From Manduca sexta (taxonomy: Eukaryota; Arthropoda; Insecta; Lepidoptera; Sphingidae), in assembly GCF_014839805.1 (NCBI RefSeq), contig NC_051120.1, positions 1,364,001 to 1,428,000 on the forward strand: DNA of 64,000 nt, written 5' to 3'. Shown piece after piece: positions 41,801-49,200 of this stretch. How positions within the stretch are numbered: position 1 is the stretch's first letter; every line of letters starts with the position of its first letter. The position numbers and the translations under genes were made by a program. The notes under the pieces are model-generated. The model was not told the DNA's origin. It did no database searches and worked only from the letters and a program-made list of their open reading frames with translations.

Positions 41801-44800
41801 TTATTTATAGAAAAATAAGCCATTACGACATTCGATAAGTGTAATAAGGAACGTACTTTTCAAATTACCTTTAATTTGATGTGGGTTGTGCCCTTAGAAT
41901 TTTAAGTGACACCTAAGAGTTCGTATTTATGCTATATTTAATGATTTGATTTGACACTGCTAATACATTTAAATCAATAAAAGAGCTGAGCTTAGTACTG
42001 CAATAGACTTATACCTTGTAAGAAAATCTTCAGGGGCAAATTTAATTGCTTTGTGACAAAGTTGGGCTCTACCATTTTGTTTATCGGGTATTATACCACA
42101 AGATATAATACAAGTAGATGATTCTCCCTTGTGGTCATATGCAGTGTCAAGTTAAAATTAAAACTATAATTCTTCACAACATTTCGATTTCAGTGAAATG
42201 ATATTGGCAGAAGACTTTATAATATGTATATATGTTTATAATATTTAGTTATTTAAAATATTTAAATACAGTTTAAGTGAGTGGCAAATGCTTGTTTGAA
42301 GGAAACTAAGAATAGACAATAATATAAGGTTGTCTATTAATTTTGTTTATTATAAGTATGATTAAAAAAAAAATGATTATGACTTGATTTTTTTCCTTTC
42401 ATAAATATAAGCATTTGCCAAGTTCTTAACACTGCGAAGCTTTAGAAATTGTATGCTAGTAAATCGCTTTATATTAAGGGAAAGGTTAGCTATCACGTCA
42501 TTTCCTTTGCAATATATTCCTCTAACTTGATTTCGACAGCAAAATATCTCCATTCGAGACCTTATAGTTTTATGAAAAAAAAAAAATACTTATAACTTAA
42601 TATATAAGGTTTGGTTTAGGTCATTTTATTTGCACAAATTAGTATATCCACCTCACTTGAATAAAGTATAATCAATTTAAGTAAGTATCTCAAAAATATA
42701 TCAAAATATAAAATGACGTACACCAATCAAAAGGACTCATACGCCTATGTAAAATTGTATTACTAGTGTAAAAAAATATTTGCTGTCATAATCAAGGTAA
42801 TGCGCACAAAATTCTTTAAACTGTACTATTTATAGTTAAGTAATCTGGAAGGGGAAATACACTGCACTGTATACGCTTCTAAAGCACTAAATATAGACAC
42901 TTCGCAACATCATCCATTTTGGATAAGGTGGGTCTATGTAAATAACTCCGAATATCGCTAACATTACAAATATAAATGTAATTTTATAGTAATATATCTA
43001 TGGTCACAATGTTGCCAATTAAAAATGTTAAGTGGTACATCAGGCTGCTATTAACAAAGCTTACACTTGCTTATGTAACTAATACACACAAAAGATCTAT
43101 ATATTTAAGCGCCATTTTCCTTGTAGTACTCTAGTTTGATTACACTATGTTATATTCTGTTACAATAAATGTTATTTATATTTAAACGAATATTGACTTT
43201 TATTTTTGCACTGCATGGTTATGCACTGTAGTTATTTTAAGTTGTTGAATCCAGGGCTGGATTCAGAAGGAATGGGGGAGGCATGGCCCCCGAATCTAGT
43301 CTCAATTGTCTACAGATATTGTAAGTCATGAAGTTCCAGTGTTCTGGATTCGTGCTATGCTATATATATTTATATGCTATGTAAACATAATGACAACTCA
43401 AACTTCATTGATTAATTTTTGTGTTCTTATATGATTAATTCTATACTATTTACGCATCGCTAAATCATTTTATCAAAATAGACATAGCCTTATGTCATTT
43501 ACAAAACAATCATTTAATTCATGTTTTACTAACAGACGATGCCTAAATATAATCATTCGCCATTTGATGTGTGTGTAAATAACAATAAAAGATGGCCGCC
43601 GTGGCTTAACTTTGCAGGCGTGTGGCACTAACGAGGATTGGCCTGACGGGCATTGTGATGACGCTCATACCAAGGTGACTGCTGTTTTATCATCCTAGCG
43701 GTATATAGCAATAGCTACTTTAACAAACCTAATTAGCCAGTATGCTTGTAACATTAAATAACCAAGTAAAGGCGTCGTATACATCTTGACTTGGAGATCG
43801 AAAATAATAATTATAGACTCAAATAAGTAATCATTATTGAGTTTTAAAAGATAAGGATTTTGCTTCATTGGAAACCAATTGGAATAAACAAATGATGAAG
43901 TACCTTGAAAATATAGGGCATTTGCCCTGTAATGTAGGTACAAATGCTACCCTGCGTATTTGTTATTGAGTACTTTAGTATACTAAAAATAGAGTAAGTA
44001 AGCAATGCAAGCTATACTGATTGTAATAATTGCAATGTGCCGCTAGATAATTACATAATATATCAGTTTATAGCACAATATGATAAATATTTATATTCTG
44101 TAAAAGAATATAAGGTTTAAATGTGCATATAAACTTTCATTATTTACTAACACGTGAAGATATGCCTTTTATATTTGATATAAAAAAAGAGAAGTAAGTA
44201 ACATAACAAAATATTTGTTATGTAAATGTGACCTAATACTTATCACCATCATTAGCGTTATAAAACAATTTTAAATAATTGGCATTAGTTGTGCTTTTAC
44301 GAAAAGGGAATCTGGACAGACCCTAAGATACTGTATTTTTGTAGTATAGACATAAAGGCATATCTAAACATTAAATAATAAGAATCATGAATTAATGTAT
44401 ACTAACAACATGCTAGCTTTAAAGCCTTGCACTGAATATTATCGATATAAAATGTTATTAATAATTATTCGGCCGTAGATTTTGAGTAGCGTAAAAAAAA
44501 TATTTGTCTAAATTAAGTTATGAGTACCTTAGTCAATTTTCATTAATAAGATATTTACAAGGTTTTTTCAATCCAATAGAAAATTGAAATTGACGTTAAA
44601 AAATAGAACAGATATACTTAACTATTCGAAATTTTAAATGGTATTCAAAATCTCCGGCTTATACAATCATAACCGGGACCATAAAACTGACATACGAACC
44701 ACTACAGGAAGTCCTTCGCTTCGAGAGGGAACTCCTGCAACTAGAACAAGAAGAACTCCGCAGACAGAGGGAAAACCTCCTCCGAGACCAGAACCGAATC

Positions 44801-47800
44801 ATCCAGAAATCAGTCCAAGACGTATCGATGCCAGAAAAGCCTATAAACCGGCCGAAATTCGCCCAAAACTACAGGCATTCGATGCCCAATCTACTTCTAA
44901 GCGAGACATACTCGCCAGTCAGTCCGGTTGTTCACGAAAGAGTTGTTGATGATAAACGTAAGCCGTTCGTGTCTGAGGAGCATATTCAGAGGCATTTTGG
45001 AGTGGAGGAGAGCAGGAGGGTGCTATACGATGAGAGGAAGGTGGAAGCGAGAAGGATGGCGGCTCGAGTGCAGCCTGTACCGCCGCCCAAGGCGAGGAAT
45101 CGGGAGTCAATTGAGAGGGAGATTACTATGAGGTAACTGGGTTTGTTTCATTCCCAATAACAATAGTATAATATAACTTGGAGATACTGTAAATTAATAT
45201 CTTACTCAGTGTTTAAAATTGAATATCAGGGGACAGAACTCATTACCAAAAAGTGCGTGCCCTGGTGGCACCCCTTCCTGCCTTTTCGGAAATAAAGGCC
45301 TGATGTGTTCGTGTGTTTAATACTTAGACTATAAAATATTTAATCGACGGTCGTTTTACAACATCTCAGTAAAATCGAGTGAGATGGGGGATGTTATTTT
45401 TTTTATTTGATGTAGAAAGTGACCACTTGACTTCATGTTACGCTACTCTGCAAGACCATACAGAGTAGTAATATATTTGGTTGTAACTTCCAGGAGTAGT
45501 CGCGTCCCGTCAGCGGTGGAGTACGTGAACGTGGAGCGTGCGCCGGCGCAGCTCCGACCGAAGCCTCCCCCGCCGCCACAGCCCAGCGCCAACGGGACCT
45601 ACCACCCCATGACCAGGCACACGCTGCAGGTTACAACTTACCAATATTATTAACGAGGTGTTAATTGGGATGATTGTTAATTTATTTCATATGGTTTAAA
45701 GAACAGAAAATGTTTTGCTTAATGGGCTTTACGCCTGCTTATAAATAATAGCAACGACATCTAAAAGTTTGAGCTAAATATAGTATTTAACAAGGCGTTG
45801 CACTTGCCACCTTGCTATATATATGATATATCATAAGGCTCGATAATTACACTAGCTTCAACAAACAATGCTTTTCGGTGGTAGTAGTGCTCATAGTAAA
45901 TATAAATACTCTGCAACACACTCTCGTATCACCCAGTAAGATTCCAAAACAATTCATCAAAACTCCATTCTGTCTTTACGAGGATTATTAACATTGCAAT
46001 GTTAATTTGTGCAGGCGCTGAGCGCTGCGCCGACCAACAAGCTCATCTCTAGCTCGGAGTGGATGCAGCCGCGCACCGCCCGCCTGCAGCGACCCGCCAA
46101 CTACAACTACAACCAGCACTGGCTCATACAGGTACGGACTCGGCTCGACTGGCCTAGTACTTACTTAACTAGTCCTTATAGAAAACTGGTGTGTAGTAGC
46201 AGACAGATATTAAGATCCTGAAATCATTGGTTCATTTCCACATCGCTTACCTATCGCGAAATGCTTTTAATTTTTTCTGGGATTATGTACAGATTTACCA
46301 TAAGGTGATTTTGTATACCATCCTTTTGCTTTAAATATTTACAAATGGTGTGAAGACTGTAGACGATTGGTCGGTGGAGTAGACAAGACTGCGTTTAAGT
46401 AGGCGCCCTGTTGGCATTCTACTTTATCGAATAAAGTAGCTGGTGGCGAATAAATGTGGACTCTTTAAACGTATAGATGGTACTTATGATTTGGGGATCC
46501 CTACGAGCAATTATAGACGGCTATATTATTATAATAAAAACACGAATAAAAGGCAAAGTTATAAAGTATGTTTTCGGGTGTTGTTTCCAGGAAGCAGAGC
46601 AGCGTCGCCTGGAGGAGCAGCGCGGCAAGCTCCGCGCGGCGCAGCGACACTCCTACCACGACGCCGCGCCCGCGCACAACAACCTGCTCGCCGGCACGCT
46701 CAGCACCAGGTAACCACCACACACCTGGATATATTTTGTACTTACAGTAAACTGATTTCCATTGTACCTGATGATAAGTGAAATTCGCGAACATGTTTTA
46801 ACGAGAGATAATCACTAGTTTACACAATTATGTCGATCAGGGGCTTTATTCTCTATCCCGCACGTTATTTTAACCGTGCGTAACAAGCACATAACACAAC
46901 ACATCATGTTTAGGACTATAGAAATTTGGCTTACAGAATACCATTCCACGCACATTTCTCGAAGATAACATGACACGGCCGCGTTACACGTTTACACTAT
47001 CATACAGAATAAGGGCCCAGTTCGAAACCGAATATACAGCATTACTTTGGAATGTTAATATAGCAACGATAATCGCTGACCGGGCGGCTAGAAATATTCT
47101 ATAACTAGCCTTGAGTCATCTTTGTAATGTTACTTGAAAAGTTGCCCGATATGGTAATAAAACTTAAGACTTTTGATCCACAACTCAAATTATACGTTAA
47201 TTTAACAACATACCATTTAATTCGGCAGTCAACAGCAGCTGTCTCCCGAAGTGAAGAGGTCCGTGCAGGAGGCTCGTGACGACAAACTGCTGAGCGTTAG
47301 CGGACGGAGGAAGTGCTCCCACTGTGGGAAGGAATTGGGTGAGATAATTGCTAAAGTTAAATTAAAACAGTTATTTATAGTATATGAAACGTATGTCTCA
47401 TTGTCTACGCGATTTGTAAGAGTTTTTTTTTAGAGAAAAATATCGCTACTTTATTTATTGATAGTGAGCGCTGCGCCTGTGAGTATTCCGATAGCAATAG
47501 TTGTGTTGAAGTTATAACGTATTACTTGAAATTGGATTGTGATTGTCATTCCAAGATGTAATATTCTTCTCATATTATTTAGTTATTTCTCTGGGTACAC
47601 TATACACTAGGCTTTTACTAAATCACGACAGACGAAATCACAAAGGTTGGTACTTATCCAGCTTGAGTTAACTATCCAAAAACTAGAAACTTATTGAATT
47701 TAGTTTTAACAAAATAAATATTAGCAAAGGCCTCTAACGATGTTTTTATTATAATGAATGTGAACATTTTGTGTCAGGTCGCGGCGCGGCGATGATCATC

Positions 47801-47965
47801 GAGTCGCTGTCGCTGTGCTACCACGTGTGGTGCTTCACGTGCGCGGTGTGCGGCGCGCGGCTCGGCGACGGCTCGGCGGGCGCCGACGTGCGCGTGCGCA
47901 ACCAGCGCCTGCACTGCCGCCACTGCCACTCCGCCGACGACGGCCGCAAGTACTCGCGCGTCTAG
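5687..47965 (+). CDS. smash: smash-like LIM-domain protein (LMO7/LIMCH1 family), 13 exons joined, 5' end missing
   Basis: Gene-level entry. The 13 exons listed in the summary have consensus AG/GT borders and matching phases throughout, giving about 1366 residues to the stop at 47963-47965. Order of parts: basic/charged segment with a DUF4757-like block (EDWQS-NLDNWKSSRRKR), a long acidic low-complexity region with repeated KERLSSL motifs, proline-rich and junctional-type segments (RRIKKEIRNKR), a coiled coil (FERELLQLEQEELRRQ), then a single LIM domain and a C-terminal SRV that fits a class I PDZ ligand. In Drosophila, Smash is an adherens-junction protein that binds Bazooka/Par-3 and affects actomyosin and epithelial polarity; that role is known for the family and inferred here. 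No in-frame Met lies in the first exon found, so at least one upstream coding exon is missing. Vertebrate relatives carry an N-terminal CH domain; none is seen here. Confidence 0.85.
7390..7637 (-). repeat. Family B interspersed repeat
   Basis: Shares strings with four other places here: gaaacaccatccaacac, tggtattccactgcgctcgc, gtccttcaaaccgga and cattgcggtggtacctaccc. Other copies read in reverse end in gtctcgtcat followed by an A-rich run, so I assign the minus strand and suspect a retroposon or LINE 3' end. Confidence 0.65.
7638..7907 (-). repeat. Family A SINE, minus strand
   Basis: Reverse complement of the SINE: ggattaggctttagtccacc, gtgcggattggtagacttc, tttccttcaccgttaaagc, then the B box gtttttgaacccgcg and the head gactataaccgctttt. 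It sits directly against the end of a family B repeat, so one probably landed in or beside the other. Confidence 0.8.
9190..9345 (-). repeat. Decayed general moth repeat (family E)
   Basis: Contains tagcctacatgttaatgcag, gggccaaattccatccaaat and ccgttcagccgtta. This is part of a very widespread moth repeat whose other strand reads gaacggatttgatgaaattt-like text. Confidence 0.45.
10660..10755 (+). repeat. RTE-type LINE 3' end, decayed
   Basis: Resembles the better copy at 11330 (aggccgcttctgcctggatt, caatctttaggggaga) but lacks the final ATG-repeat. Confidence 0.35.
11330..11435 (+). repeat. RTE-type LINE 3' end
   Basis: Ends ttgggagaggcccttgttca, gcaatggacatcc and ctgatgatgatgat. The gagaggcc-ttcagcagtggac block with a (GATGAT)n tail is typical of RTE-clade elements in Lepidoptera. 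Confidence 0.55.
11826..12005 (+). repeat. Decayed general moth repeat (family E)
   Basis: Contains cttcaaaacggatgttgat, aaaattttgtatggagat and ctgggaaggacatagg. Same type as 28150. Confidence 0.45.
12292..12431 (+). CDS. smash: smash-like exon, DUF4757-like core
   Basis: The acceptor is gttgttccag and the donor is aacg|gtatgt. The exon is 140 nt, phase 0 in and phase 2 out. It encodes NLDNWKSSRRKRVEHIIERC followed by VEVRRMEHETGQ and KSKTFNEMLEER. The basic NLDNWKSRRRK-type motif followed by a long helix and KTFxEMLEER is what I recognise from the conserved N-terminal block of LMO7/LIMCH1/Smash proteins. GC3 is very high, unlike the flanking introns. Confidence 0.85.
13048..13100. repeat. 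Short tandem duplication
   Basis: tacgcttagatgga occurs twice about 29 bp apart, with an atat / ataat stretch following each. Confidence 0.5.
13342..13570 (-). repeat. Family C repeat
   Basis: Same order of blocks: gcacctgatggtaagtggag, gtccaatagaatgttgactg, cagtcgacacaattatgcc, tggcgggttttagcacc, ggcggatataaaatatatcc. Confidence 0.7.
15770..15900. promoter_or_regulatory. CpG-rich island inside the long intron
   Basis: About 130 bp dense in CpG (gcggccgccgcggtatcgg, cgccgccatttt) lie within otherwise AT-rich intron sequence and belong to no repeat family seen here. The short open frame through it lacks good splice borders compatible with the downstream exon. An alternative promoter or enhancer is possible. 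Confidence 0.25.
16465..16645 (-). repeat. Family B repeat, partial
   Basis: Begins aaatgacgagacgagcttgc and gttcgcctgatggcaagcg, then gtagaaacaccatccaacac and tattccactgcgcttgcc. It is cut off after about 180 bp. Confidence 0.65.
16775..17098 (+). repeat. Family A SINE, nearly full length
   Basis: Head aaaagcggcaatagcctcg, B box ggttcaaaaccc, centre tttaacggtgaaggaaagc, end tagtagaggagacccgtgcc and agggctaatattattattat with an ATT-repeat tail. It lies in the long intron. Confidence 0.85.
17480..17736 (-). repeat. Family C repeat
   Basis: Poly-T, cacctgatggtaagtggagt, aatgtcgactgatgagagat, gttggaaccggatattcac, gacggatataaaatatatcc. It holds the paired tgtcgactg / cagtcgaca stem (17553-17561, 17584-17592). 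Confidence 0.7.
18090..18148. repeat. Tandem duplication of ~30 bp
   Basis: aataacagaatagtcaa followed by attaaaa or gttaaaa occurs twice in direct succession, just left of the 18.2-kb hairpin. Confidence 0.6.
18175..18301. repeat. Near-complete inverted repeat (~127-bp hairpin)
   Basis: The left arm (18175-18236: cgatgggtcctaagtaaact and onward) pairs with the right arm (18242-18301: ending agtttacttagtaaccatcg). The arms meet at a 5-base loop, with ctgtttat / ataaacag near the tip. Pairing is long with a few bulges. It could be a foldback element or a small-RNA precursor. Confidence 0.7.
19279..19295. repeat. (AC)n microsatellite
   Basis: Short run of AC dinucleotides in the long intron. 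Confidence 0.8.
19680..20200. repeat. Degenerate tandem repeat, unit ~113 bp
   Basis: The block gtacgtgaggtctt occurs at about 19769 and 19882, each preceded by a ttagcga / tcagcga block. ttttcatacaaa occurs at about 19690 and 19817. A weaker third copy (actgtgtgagggatcttgta) lies near 20170. Confidence 0.4.
21196..21425 (-). repeat. Family B repeat, strongly diverged
   Basis: Recognisable by the order of gatggttaacggtaccac, catagatgttagtatta, ctggctacaacgtctttcaa and acactggtgcttgg. Divergence is high, so it is an old copy. Confidence 0.45.
21869..22160 (+). repeat. Family B repeat
   Basis: Contains gtaagtaccgccgcaatg, ctgccgccaagcaccagta, gtctcaggatgacgag, gatggtg-like ctgtatggtgttgctact and aacggtatgctcgtctcatc. 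This is the sense in which the family has an A-rich end. Confidence 0.65.
24461..24590 (+). repeat. Family D repeat
   Basis: Contains gaccatgaaggctgcaaag, cttcgaaacgtcggagg, ataccgcgatagaatccga and attagtttaatttcaattga, with gagaatcgaat at both ends. The related piece at 4891-4986 is inverted relative to this one. Confidence 0.5.
25131..25380 (-). repeat. Family C repeat
   Basis: Poly-T, gcacctgatggtgagtgaag, taactgatgagagatgatta, gccggcctgttggaaccgg, gcggatataaaatatatcct. The stem pairing present in other copies is damaged on one side. Confidence 0.7.
27945..28080. promoter_or_regulatory. Second CpG-rich patch in the long intron
   Basis: This is a GC- and CpG-rich stretch (cacggcgcggcgtattgcgac, then gagtggcgagaggtggcggg) in AT-rich intron, about 5.6 kb before the third exon. 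No coding frame with splice sites was seen. It is recorded as a composition anomaly that could be regulatory. Confidence 0.2.
28150..28335 (+). repeat. General moth repeat (family E), better copy
   Basis: Contains tttacggctgaacgactga, gatgagatttggtatggag and atcctaggaaggacatgg, then atgccgggaaaaa. Type (non-autonomous DNA element or LINE end) not determined. Confidence 0.55.
28971..29216 (+). repeat. Second type of tRNA-derived SINE
   Basis: The head gccccggtggtgtagttgt and the B box cgggttcgatctccgggtcg have the layout of a tRNA. The body that follows (actcaggagtccggaattt, ctattacgtcataagaatac) is unlike family A. It is not a functional tRNA gene, because no acceptor stem closes. Confidence 0.65.
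29640..29700 (+). repeat. Possible tRNA-like relic
   Basis: The pattern gcctccgtggcctactag followed 40 bp later by gtattcgattcccaagtcag recalls A and B boxes of a SINE head, much decayed. A similar relic (tgcctcggtggcttggttg, tttcgggtttaatctcagg) is at about 55641-55725. Confidence 0.3.
30610..30746 (+). pseudogene. RTE-type LINE ORF end and 3' tail
   Basis: A short frame reads DRATWRALGEAYVQQWT (about 30679-30727), the common C-terminal ending of RTE-clade ORF2 in moths, followed by gtgatgatgatgatc. Upstream the frame is broken. A further repeat fragment (agccctagatggcccagtgc) sits at 30537-30575. Confidence 0.6.
31860..32165 (+). repeat. Family B repeat, best copy
   Basis: Runs from cctatgtgagagtccgcttg and gggtaggtaccaccgcaatg, through ctcaggatggcgagcgcag, to gcaagctcgtctcgtcattt and an A-rich tail. 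The A-rich 3' end suggests reverse-transcription-based spread. Confidence 0.7.
33630..33762 (+). CDS. smash: smash-like exon after the 21-kb intron
   Basis: The acceptor is tggttacag and the donor is ctggcc|gtgagt. The exon is 133 nt; its first base completes an Arg codon split across the intron, and it ends in phase 0. It encodes AGRRRNHLALYTDDDGHD, then LSDLGIGTSSTKSSLSEDCD. The Ser/Thr and acidic content suggests a disordered, phosphorylatable linker. The exact phase match with exons 21 kb upstream and 330 bp downstream supports the join. Confidence 0.82.
34096..35883 (+). CDS. smash: smash-like large central exon (596 codons)
   Basis: The acceptor is gatcacag at 34095, and a strong donor (gaagcg|gtaagt) sits at 35884. 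The frame is open throughout. It encodes a hydrophilic, mostly disordered region rich in Ser, Glu, Lys and Asp. An early KVDIHKRREQFERE segment is followed by repeats of the form L-K-E-R-L-S-S-L at about 34558, 34657, 34753 and 34843 and a degenerate one near 34978. An acidic Ser-rich part (SDIETEDSGIHTARDS) and a Thr/Asn-rich stretch near 35640-35760 follow. If the donor is not used, the frame continues to a stop at 36022-36024. Known homologs are also poorly conserved here, so function is not readable beyond scaffold character. Confidence 0.85.
35884..36024 (+). CDS. smash: Alternative terminal coding segment of the smash-like gene (donor read-through)
   Basis: Downstream of the donor at 35884 the same frame stays open for 46 codons and ends at TAA (36022-36024). 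The first half has high GC3 and contains SNPFWEKRGKRSIEPNRRK, so it looks coding rather than intronic. Possible poly(A) signals (AATAAA) follow at 36144-36149 and 36345-36350. I infer an isoform that ends here and lacks the coiled coil, LIM domain and PDZ ligand. An unused retained-intron frame is the alternative. Confidence 0.5.
   Translation, partial: VSTSQDSNPFWEKRGKRSIEPNRRKTILFINNKVTTKSVTNPNDRA
36025..38870 (+). other. smash: Intron or alternative 3' UTR of the smash-like gene
   Basis: AT-rich DNA with no credible exon. Its first few hundred bases would be 3' UTR for the read-through isoform and intron for the full-length one. I see no clear repeat family in it, which is unusual compared with the other introns and mildly supports transcription or constraint near its start. 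Confidence 0.5.
36144..36149 (+). terminator. Candidate poly(A) signal for the short smash-like isoform
   Basis: An AATAAA hexamer lies 120 bp after the alternative stop codon, with a second at 36345-36350 in a run of overlapping AATAAA motifs. In AT-rich DNA the hexamer is common by chance, so the position next to a stop is the only support. Confidence 0.3.
38871..39140 (+). CDS. smash: smash-like exon with proline run
   Basis: The acceptor is aaatcctcag and the donor is ggaaat|gtgagt. The exon is 270 nt, phase 0 at both ends. It encodes VLDALELAFKELDSEDSATM, a segment ISVTPLYENIDIFYQNTVDD, and KEKPPPPPTDDGQDDELLGN. The Tyr in PLYENI and the polyproline stretch are typical binding-type short motifs (SH2/PTB-like and SH3/EVH1-like); this is inference from pattern only. 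Confidence 0.82.
39196..39515 (+). repeat. Family A SINE within a short intron, B box deleted
   Basis: Full 5' head (agcggcgatagcttagttgg), centre and 3' end with a long (ATT)n tail. The part holding the B box is missing: gacgaatgttcg runs directly into ctgacctctgac. It fills more than half of the 543-bp intron between two smash-like exons. Confidence 0.85.
39684..40016 (+). CDS. smash: smash-like exon with RRIKKEIRNKR motif
   Basis: The acceptor is catccgtcag and the donor is agcgag|gtaagt. The exon is 333 nt, phase 0 at both ends, 111 residues. It begins GNFRHTSSARRIKKEIRNKR, then TSFLGIEGQ. The basic helix followed by SFLGIEG looks like a conserved element. A Ser-rich tail (ESRDSGVDVDRGP) follows. 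The preceding 543-bp intron is largely filled by a SINE. Confidence 0.82.
40195..40335 (-). repeat. Interspersed repeat fragment
   Basis: Contains gtctctagcccatagggg, ggattgccactttgcacg, catacttcttgcacttcctc and cccgctggttccgg, a block I recognise as frequent in moth genomes. Class unknown. Confidence 0.4.
40765..40940 (+). repeat. Decayed general moth repeat (family E)
   Basis: Contains ctcctgaatggatttggacg, aaatttgaagtccag, aacatataggctattt and gacccgtcaaacgggggg, just ahead of the smash-like exon at 40970. Confidence 0.45.
40970..41110 (+). CDS. smash: smash-like exon, Gln-ended linker
   Basis: The acceptor is gtggttccag and the donor is caacag|gtaaac. The exon is 141 nt, phase 0 at both ends. 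It encodes PYTHVTVTSDEEESSKNKF followed by LNNKLSELAPTDKIETLDKK and LQQQQ. The C-terminal half is probably helical and leads into the coiled coil of the next exon. The phases agree on both sides. Confidence 0.78.
41111..44707 (+). other. smash: Intron of the smash-like gene (3.6 kb)
   Basis: AT-rich. I see no exon with both good splice sites and coding composition, and no member of the main repeat families. One small inverted repeat is visible near 42088-42137 (accacaag / cttgtggt). The sequence is otherwise unremarkable. Confidence 0.5.
44708..45132 (+). CDS. smash: smash-like coiled-coil exon
   Basis: The acceptor is accactacag and the donor is atgag|gtaact. The exon is 425 nt, phase 0 in and phase 2 out. 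The first 30 or so residues (EVLRFERELLQLEQEELRRQ and onward) form a clear charged coiled coil. Then come KFAQNYRHSMPNLLLSETY, an EEHIQRHFGVEESRRVLYDE helix and ARVQPVPPPKARNRE. This layout, a coiled coil ahead of proline-rich linkers and a terminal LIM domain, matches LMO7/Smash proteins. Confidence 0.85.
45246..45325 (+). repeat. Interspersed repeat fragment
   Basis: Contains gtgcgtgccctggtggcacc, cttcctgccttttcggaaa and aaaggcctgatgtg in the intron between two smash-like exons. Class unknown. Confidence 0.35.
45494..45629 (+). CDS. smash: smash-like exon, proline-rich
   Basis: The acceptor is aacttccag and the donor is ctgcag|gttaca, a weaker GTTACA donor. The exon is 136 nt, phase 2 in and phase 0 out. 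It encodes SSRVPSAVEYVNVERAPAQ and LRPKPPPPPQPSANGTYHP, a second polyproline segment. Confidence 0.8.
46015..46131 (+). CDS. smash: smash-like exon, HWLIQ segment
   Basis: The acceptor is atttgtgcag and the donor is atacag|gtacgg. The exon is 117 nt, 39 residues, phase 0 at both ends. It encodes ALSAAPTNKLISSSEWMQP, then RPANYNYNQHWLIQ. Joined to EAEQRRLEEQRGK in the next exon, it makes the HWLIQEAEQRR sequence that I recognise as characteristic of this family near the LIM end. Confidence 0.85.
46591..46709 (+). CDS. smash: smash-like exon, short basic helix
   Basis: The acceptor is tgtttccag and the donor is accag|gtaacc. The exon is 119 nt, phase 0 in and phase 2 out. It encodes EAEQRRLEEQRGKLRAAQRH and SYHDAAPAHNNLLAGTLST. 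It is very GC-rich. A decayed family C repeat starts about 40 bp downstream. Confidence 0.83.
46748..46838 (-). repeat. Family C fragment, decayed
   Basis: Only the tail-side third is recognisable: gtacctgatgataagtgaaa, aacgagagataatcact and acacaattatgtcgatc. It lies about 40 bp after a smash-like exon. Confidence 0.4.
47229..47338 (+). CDS. smash: smash-like exon, first half of LIM zinc finger 1
   Basis: The acceptor is aattcggcag and the donor is gaattgg|gtgaga. The exon is 110 nt and ends after the first base of a Gly codon. It encodes QQQLSPEVKRSVQEARDDK, then SGRRKCSHCGKEL, which supplies the first Cys-x2-Cys zinc ligand pair of the LIM domain. Confidence 0.85.
47778..47965 (+). CDS. 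smash: smash-like last exon: LIM domain and PDZ-binding C-terminus
   Basis: The acceptor is tttgtgtcag and the stop is TAG (47963-47965). With the previous exon it completes a LIM domain: CSHC, then 17 residues, then HVWCFTCAVC (His and three Cys), then a loop, then LHCRHCHS with the last ligands. The protein ends GRKYSRV; Ser at -2 and Val at 0 fit a class I PDZ ligand, as in Drosophila Smash, which binds a Bazooka PDZ domain. GC content is extreme compared with the 3' UTR. Confidence 0.9.
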
Positions 47966-49200
47966 ACACTACCGACCACGCGTGCGGCCGCGGCTACAAC
48001 TGAAACTAAGCAGAACAGACAACTATTAATTAGAGCGACTAGTCGCGTGTTGTGTCGGCAGCTCCGAGAGTACCTATAATCTCCTCTAGGCGACTAATAG
48101 CAAGCCAGTGGTACCCTAAGGACTACTTCCGACAAGGACAGTAAGAACCCGCAAGTAATTGCATTTCAATGTGACTTGCTGTGTAATGGAATGTTTTAAT
48201 TCGCCGACTAGCGAATAGTGCGTTCAATGACTACTGACTAGCAATATTAGTGACTGAATTTTGTGTGTATGCTGTGAGTAACATATTGAGGGAGCATAAA
48301 GATCATTATTTAGTCGAAATATCAAACTAACGTATAGAAATATATTAATAACTTGGTCAATAGTGGGACTATATTATTTAAACTATTTGATATGACAATA
48401 AAATACATTGAATGTATAAATATTAAGGTGTCTGCCAACTAACGAAGCAATTATGCTTAGGAAGAAAGACGTAACAGAGACACAGAGTTGGAAAACGACT
48501 ATTGTGTTGCAAAAGTCCACGGACTCGTATGTCGATATTTAGATATAAATTGCACCGACTATTGCCAAATACCATATATTTTGTTAAATGTGAATATTAT
48601 GTAACTAACTCTTGTATCCTTATTAATTGGTAGGTTATAGACACAGCGCGATAGTTCCCTACCGCGTTGCTTGTCCGTGTCAACGCAAGTTTCCAAAACG
48701 TCTAAGCGACTCAGCCAGCTCTGAGACAGCTACTGCACGCTTTTGTTCGTTCTCATTCGTTCTTTCCAGACGTTTCATTCGCGTTTAAACCGAGCCTTGT
48801 GGCCACTACGGCCGGAATTTCACATTTCATTTCGGACTATATTGTGCCATGCCATTCATCTTAAAGTACATAGATATTCAAATATATTTTGCGAATTGGA
48901 TTTTTTCAAATTATGAAGAAAAATGTGTAATATTTTGTAAATAGATTTTAATTTATATATTATTAAGTGTTAATTAGCTTTAATAGATATATTCTAGTTT
49001 AATACGTTTGATTGTAATCCAAAAATTTTCTTGATTTATTGTGTTTTGTTTGTACTATAACTAACACGGTACGGTATATACTGGTGACGTCTCCGGCACC
49101 GCAATAATGTAATTATGTTAATGTTTGAACAATATGTACATTATATATCTTTGTAAGCTCCAAAATGTGTAACAATAAATATTTTCAATTATTACATTAT
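47966..49200 (+). other. smash: Probable 3' UTR of the smash-like gene
   Basis: About 1.2 kb of non-coding sequence follows the stop, with poly(A) signal hexamers at 48397-48402 and 49174-49179. No interspersed repeat is seen inside it. This fits a transcribed 3' UTR with a proximal and a distal poly(A) site. The end is inferred from the second signal. Confidence 0.55.
49174..49179 (+). terminator. Candidate distal poly(A) signal, smash-like gene
   Basis: An AATAAA hexamer is followed within about 20 bp by AT-rich sequence, about 1.2 kb after the stop codon. A proximal alternative is AATAAA at 48397-48402. Confidence 0.45.

Noticed and set aside
42088..42137. Small inverted repeat accacaag / cttgtggt
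   Set aside because: Eight-base arms with a loop of more than 30 bases are expected by chance in a window this size.
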